Assembly (NCBI GenBank): GCA_020747065.1 | Contig: JAGMVK010000009.1 | Location: 186,001-250,000, forward strand | Length of the DNA stretch: 64,000 nt | Reading direction: 5' to 3' | Source: Cadophora sp. MPI-SDFR-AT-0126 | Taxonomy: Eukaryota; Ascomycota; Leotiomycetes; Helotiales; Ploettnerulaceae | Part shown: positions 60,906 to 64,000 of the stretch, piece by piece | How positions within the stretch are numbered: the first letter of the stretch is position 1 | How the letters are laid out: every line of letters starts with the position of its first letter | Position numbers and translations under genes: made by a program | The notes under the pieces: generated by a model | The model's database searches: none | What the model saw: only the letters and a program-made list of their open reading frames with translations | What the model was told of the DNA's origin: nothing

Positions 60906-60949
60906 GGTGGCCGGAATGTGGGGGTGGTCGGAAAGGGGGTGTTAGACGT
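60906..60949 (-). repeat. Right terminal inverted repeat
   Basis: Reverse-complement partner of the left terminus, followed by TA. Confidence 0.88.
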
Positions 60950-60951
60950 TA

Positions 60952-61287
60952 CATGCAAAATCTGATTGATTTTCTTCGCGTGGCATTGTATTCAAGGAAG
61001 AGCAGATACAAATACCCTCACAAACATAATTGTTTCCTCGGAGACCTTATTCGCTAGAACGGCCACACTTGCTCCGTTAGATTATTGCAAGTAATTCTTT
61101 TTTTTTTTTAAGTTTTTTTTAAAATAAGTCAATAGGGTGAGCTTTTAATTTAAGTGGGGATATCGGTTATCACCCCGCTTCCCCTTTCGGGACATCCACA
61201 TGCTCCTCAATTCTAACAAACTCACATAAATCTCGCAACCTCAAGCAAGAATAACTTCAAAGCATCAAACGAAAAGACTTGTATCCA
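60952..61287. other. Flank between repeat and 2EXR gene
   Basis: AT-rich flank with poly-T and poly-A-like runs at about 61098-61123. It holds the promoter of the next gene. Confidence 0.4.
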
Positions 61288-62223
61288 ATGATCCGTCTCC
61301 CAATATTGAACCCAATCAAGATGTCACACCTCACCGAAGCCACTACTCCTGGGGCCTTTCCGTATTTCAGCGACCCCCGATTCCCAGCTGAGATCAAAGA
61401 CCTCATCTGGTCCTTCGCAATGGACGCTATTCCCGCTCGAACAATAGACATTACATCTAATCCCAAATCACCCCCTACTCAGTATTCATGGATATCCACC
61501 GCCCCCATCCCCGCCCTCCTCTCCACCTGTTCCGGCTCCCGCTCCTTAACCCAGAACTTATACCCTCTTTCATTCGCGTCGAAAACCACATTTAATCTCG
61601 GGACATTTTTCAACTTCCAAAAAGACACCTTATATTTAGCACACGGATTCAAGTTTTCCTCTGATTTTGTTCAGGATGTGGGAGAGGAGGAGAGGGGGAA
61701 AGTGAAGAAATTGGCGTTTGGGCTGGGCCATCAGACTGAGCGTGAGCAGGGGGGTTTTCTTGTCCCTGAGTCAGAGGATGAGTATGCGTGGGATGACTTT
61801 GATCCGTTAGAAGCACTGTTTAAGTTTTGGCCGGGGGTTGAAAGTGTGGGGTTTGTGGATCATTATACTGGATATTTGAAAGATTTTGGGTGGAAATATG
61901 GGGATCCTGAAGAGGGAGAGAAGTTCTGTGAGGAAGATGAAAATGAGGACGAGGATGAGAACGAGGATGAAGAGAAAAAGAAGGAGGAGGGCGAGGAGGA
62001 GGCGATCGATATTGAGGCGTGGAAGTGGTGGCCAAAGGAGTATCATGTTTTGGTAAATGGGACTTACAAGTTTGGGGGGATGACAGAAGAGATGATGTTA
62101 GGAGATTTTGAGGAACGAGTTGAGAAATTAGGATTCAAGGTTCCGGAGCAGAGGTATTTGGAGGTAAGGAGAGTTGTCAAAAAGCAGGTGGAAGGAGAAT
62201 TGGCGTCTAAAATCTCCTTCTGA
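61288..62223 (+). CDS. 2EXR-domain protein, acidic insert
   Basis: An intronless ORF. ATG 61288 is the first in frame; 61321 (MSHLTEATTPG) is the more likely start. FPYFSDPRFPAEIKDLIWSF is the 2EXR signature, and the following AMDAIPARTIDIT continues the fold. A Glu/Asp/Lys low-complexity stretch of about 45 residues (EEDENEDEDENEDEEKKKEE) lies at residues ~210-250, then a WKWWPKEYHVLVNG segment and a basic C-terminal helix. Function of the family is unknown. Some copies lie next to transposons or in lineage-specific regions, as here, 340 bp from a repeat block. Confidence 0.75.
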   Translation: MIRLPILNPIKMSHLTEATTPGAFPYFSDPRFPAEIKDLIWSFAMDAIPARTIDITSNPKSPPTQYSWISTAPIPALLSTCSGSRSLTQNLYPLSFASKTTFNLGTFFNFQKDTLYLAHGFKFSSDFVQDVGEEERGKVKKLAFGLGHQTEREQGGFLVPESEDEYAWDDFDPLEALFKFWPGVESVGFVDHYTGYLKDFGWKYGDPEEGEKFCEEDENEDEDENEDEEKKKEEGEEEAIDIEAWKWWPKEYHVLVNGTYKFGGMTEEMMLGDFEERVEKLGFKVPEQRYLEVRRVVKKQVEGELASKISF

Positions 62224-63251
62224 TACCCAGCAACACACTTACTTCGCTCCCAAATTATCTGCCGAGATGGCGTCCTTAAACCTCCTCACAGCTTCTCCAC
62301 GTCTAGAAACCTCACGATACCAAATTTACCCCACATAAGATAAATTCTGCAGCCCGACATTCCGCAGATGGCGGTCTCAAATACTCCTTGCTGCATGATA
62401 TCCTAGCGATAGAAGCATTTCACTTTGCTCACGAACGAGACTATGCCGCAGATTGAAGAATCCACAAACGTCCTACAACAATCTTAGTATAATTCATCTG
62501 CTCTCAGTCTCTACCAACGGTTGCCACATCATGTCACAGAAGTCTGACGAAGGCACCAGACAATGAATTAAGCATGTATCGATGGCCGTCTCATCAAATC
62601 TGACGTTGGAATGGATATCAACCCCCGGATCACGTTGTCGCTGATAACACGAATAGTTAAACGCGCCCAGTCAAAATCAAGGAGGCAAATACATTTCTGC
62701 GATGCATCGGCTGCAACAAAGCTATCCTCGCCGAGCTTAGGATACCGTATACCGGCGCATGAGCATGGAGTGACCAGTGATCGTGTCAGATGGCTTTTTC
62801 ATAGCGATGGCTCAAGAACAGCAGATAGCGATTGCGATACATATTGCGCGAGGCACGATGATGGATTGTATGAGAGATGTGTGGTGGGCTTTGAGAAGGC
62901 AAGAGTATTGGTGGGTTCAGCTTATACACTGTTGCGCACGACTGGCGGGAGCAATGATTTGCGGACGCCAAGAAACAAATATTTTTGAACCGCGCATGGG
63001 CATTGACTCGGACTTTGGTTCGTGATGAAGGCCATGACGGTTCTGAAATGCATTTTTGCGGCGCTGAATCATATGTGTGGTAGCTGATATATGTCTCCGA
63101 GTTGTGTTCCGAAATTCCGGAATCGGGCAAACTCACGGAGACATTTTGACGCTTACCTGCTCTAAGGTTTGCGGCAGCTATACATCATATAGGCCGGTTA
63201 ACCCATCTTCATTTGGAATGGTCAGAGGATTTCAGCTTTACAAGGGCAAGA
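62224..63251. other. Intergenic, no gene recognised
   Basis: Only mutually overlapping short ORFs lie between 62611 and 63280. The SDR promoter lies at the right end. Confidence 0.35.
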
Positions 63252-64000
63252 ATGGATTCAGTGCTTGTCACAGGATGTAGTGAAGGAGGGTTGGGAGACG
63301 GGATCGTGCGAGCATTCCAGAAGAAAGGTTCATATTTACTTATTTCTCAAAATGGCTCGCTCCACTTTACATTGGAATTGTGTTGATGTTAACTCCTCAT
63401 CGAAATAGGAATCCACGTTTTTGCAACGGCTCGAAATCTATCCTCACTTTCCCATTTCCAGAACATGGCAGGCATCACTTGTTTACAGTTAGACGTCACA
63501 TCCCCCGAGTCGATTTCTAAAGCTGTAAAAGCTGTCGCAACATCAGAAAAGGGAAATGTGAAGCTGAAATACTTGGTAAACAATGCTGGGAGGGGATTCG
63601 TGGGCCCGGTGCTCGACGGAAGTGGTGTCTCGGATGATGAGCGAGCAGTCTTTGAAACGAATGTTTGGGGACCACTTGGTATGATCAGAGCGTTCGTCCC
63701 GCTTATGGTGGAGTCCGGGGGAGGAACGCTGGTGAACATCGGAAGTAGTGCAGGCATTGTCAATGTTCCATGGAATGGTATGTGTTTTTCACAATCCGCT
63801 CTCACGTTTCCGAACACCAAATTCAACCCACCACCACTGAGTAAATGCCAACCAGATGCAACACCAGGAATCTATGCAGCATCTAAAGCAGCTATGAACA
63901 TGCTATCGGAAACGATTCGCCTCGAGATCGAACCTCTACGAATCAAAACACTCACTGTGGTAGCTGGGGTAGTAAAGAGCAACTTCTTCACCAACATACC
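63252..64000 (+). CDS. Short-chain dehydrogenase/reductase, cut by window end
   Basis: This is a classical SDR, close in look to the fungal 1-acyl-dihydroxyacetone-phosphate reductase (AYR1)-like group. Exons 63252-63327, 63409-63777 and 63856 to the window edge join in phase. The cofactor loop is VTGCSEGGLGDGI (TGxxxGxG), LDVTSPESI the nucleotide-binding acidic turn, LVNNAGRGFVGPV the NNAG motif, NIGSSAGIV the catalytic Ser region, and YAASKAA the catalytic Tyr and Lys. The 3' part is missing. Substrate not determinable. Confidence 0.92.

Larger units (their letters stand above)
52377..60949. mobile_element. Fold-back/MITE element, split by retrotransposon
   Basis: The first ~44 bases (ACGTCTAACACCCCCTTTCC...) reappear as the exact reverse complement at the right end (60906-60949). 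Both ends are flanked by TA (52375-52376 and 60950-60951), the target duplication used by Tc1/mariner-pogo transposases. Inside the ends, the left arm (to 52610) and the right part (from 60383) remain inverted repeats of each other almost to the centre. Examples are ATTACGTAATATTATAAG and AGATAAGTATTTGAAGTCT. Removing the inserted retrotransposon and one copy of its target duplication leaves ~801 bp, nearly a full palindrome with arms of ~400 bp. No ORF exists in it, so it is non-autonomous. The interior is extremely AT-rich, the ends GC-rich. Confidence 0.85.

Noticed and set aside
52377..60949. Possible Starship, secondary-metabolite or CRISPR-like region suggested by the odd composition
   Set aside because: Ends, target duplications, LTRs and YLDD explain it as nested transposons; no regular spacers, no tyrosine recombinase or captain gene seen.
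61257..61466. Minus-strand ORF at the 2EXR start
   Set aside because: Antisense to the 2EXR signature region.

Overview
The window looks like filamentous ascomycete (Pezizomycotina) nuclear DNA. Genes lie on both strands with no operons and carry several short GT-AG introns (about 45-90 bp, often with a CTGAT/CTAAC-type branch site). Marker families are fungal: a Zn2Cys6 regulator, CFEM and GPI proteins, RTA1, 2EXR proteins and an S1/P1 nuclease. One repeat block is strongly AT-rich with transition-type (RIP-like) decay. A Leotiomycete is my guess; class is not proven by the sequence.

Layout. 1-5 kb: a possible nonsense-broken membrane ORF (-), a DAL81/TamA-like Zn2Cys6 transcription factor (+), and a secreted GPI-type protein (-) whose frame is interrupted twice. 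5.6-8.1 kb: a YIL108W-type zinc metallopeptidase with a jacalin-like lectin domain and acidic tail (-). 9.9-11.4 kb: a 2EXR-domain protein (+) with one frame break. 12.3-14.0 kb: a secreted GH43 enzyme (+). 15.2 kb: a 41-aa Arg/Cys-rich microprotein (+). 16.6-17.3 kb: Arf6/ArfB GTPase (-). 18.2-19.7 kb: the SAGA subunit Sgf29 (-). 20.6-22.5 kb: a GABA/choline-type amino-acid permease (-). 26.4-27.8 kb: an Old Yellow Enzyme (+). 29.5-30.1 kb: a CFEM GPI protein (-). 31.3-31.9 kb: a degenerate ORF cluster. 33.5-35.0 kb: an acyltransferase-3 membrane protein with frame breaks (+). 37.0-38.3 kb: Arp2 (-), divergent from a DCG1-type Asp/Glu/hydantoin racemase (+) at 38.7 kb. 40.7-41.2 kb: the small complex I subunit NDUFB7/B18 (-), in three short exons. 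42.2-43.2 kb: a secreted S1/P1 nuclease (-). 44.5-47.5 kb: a sterol-glucosyltransferase-like GT28 protein with a VPS13/ATG2-like C-terminal extension (+). 48.1-49.1 kb: an RTA1 protein (-). 61.3 kb: a second 2EXR protein (+). 63.3 kb to the edge: a short-chain dehydrogenase (+), cut by the window end.

The standout is 52,377-60,949, a nested insertion. An ~800 bp fold-back (MITE-like) element is almost a complete palindrome, has GC-rich outer ends and TA flanks, and was entered by a 7.77 kb Ty3/gypsy LTR retrotransposon. The retrotransposon has 222-bp LTRs, a TTTAG target duplication, and pol on the minus strand. It is peppered with stops and C-to-T/G-to-A changes. A decayed Cys-rich reading frame lies in the opposite orientation to pol next to the 3' LTR.

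The genes are mostly unrelated housekeeping and secretome loci. A loose nitrogen-use theme (TamA-like regulator, GABA-type permease, DCG1-type racemase) can be noted, but the genes are 18-37 kb apart. No secondary-metabolite cluster, tRNA, rRNA or CRISPR array was recognised.
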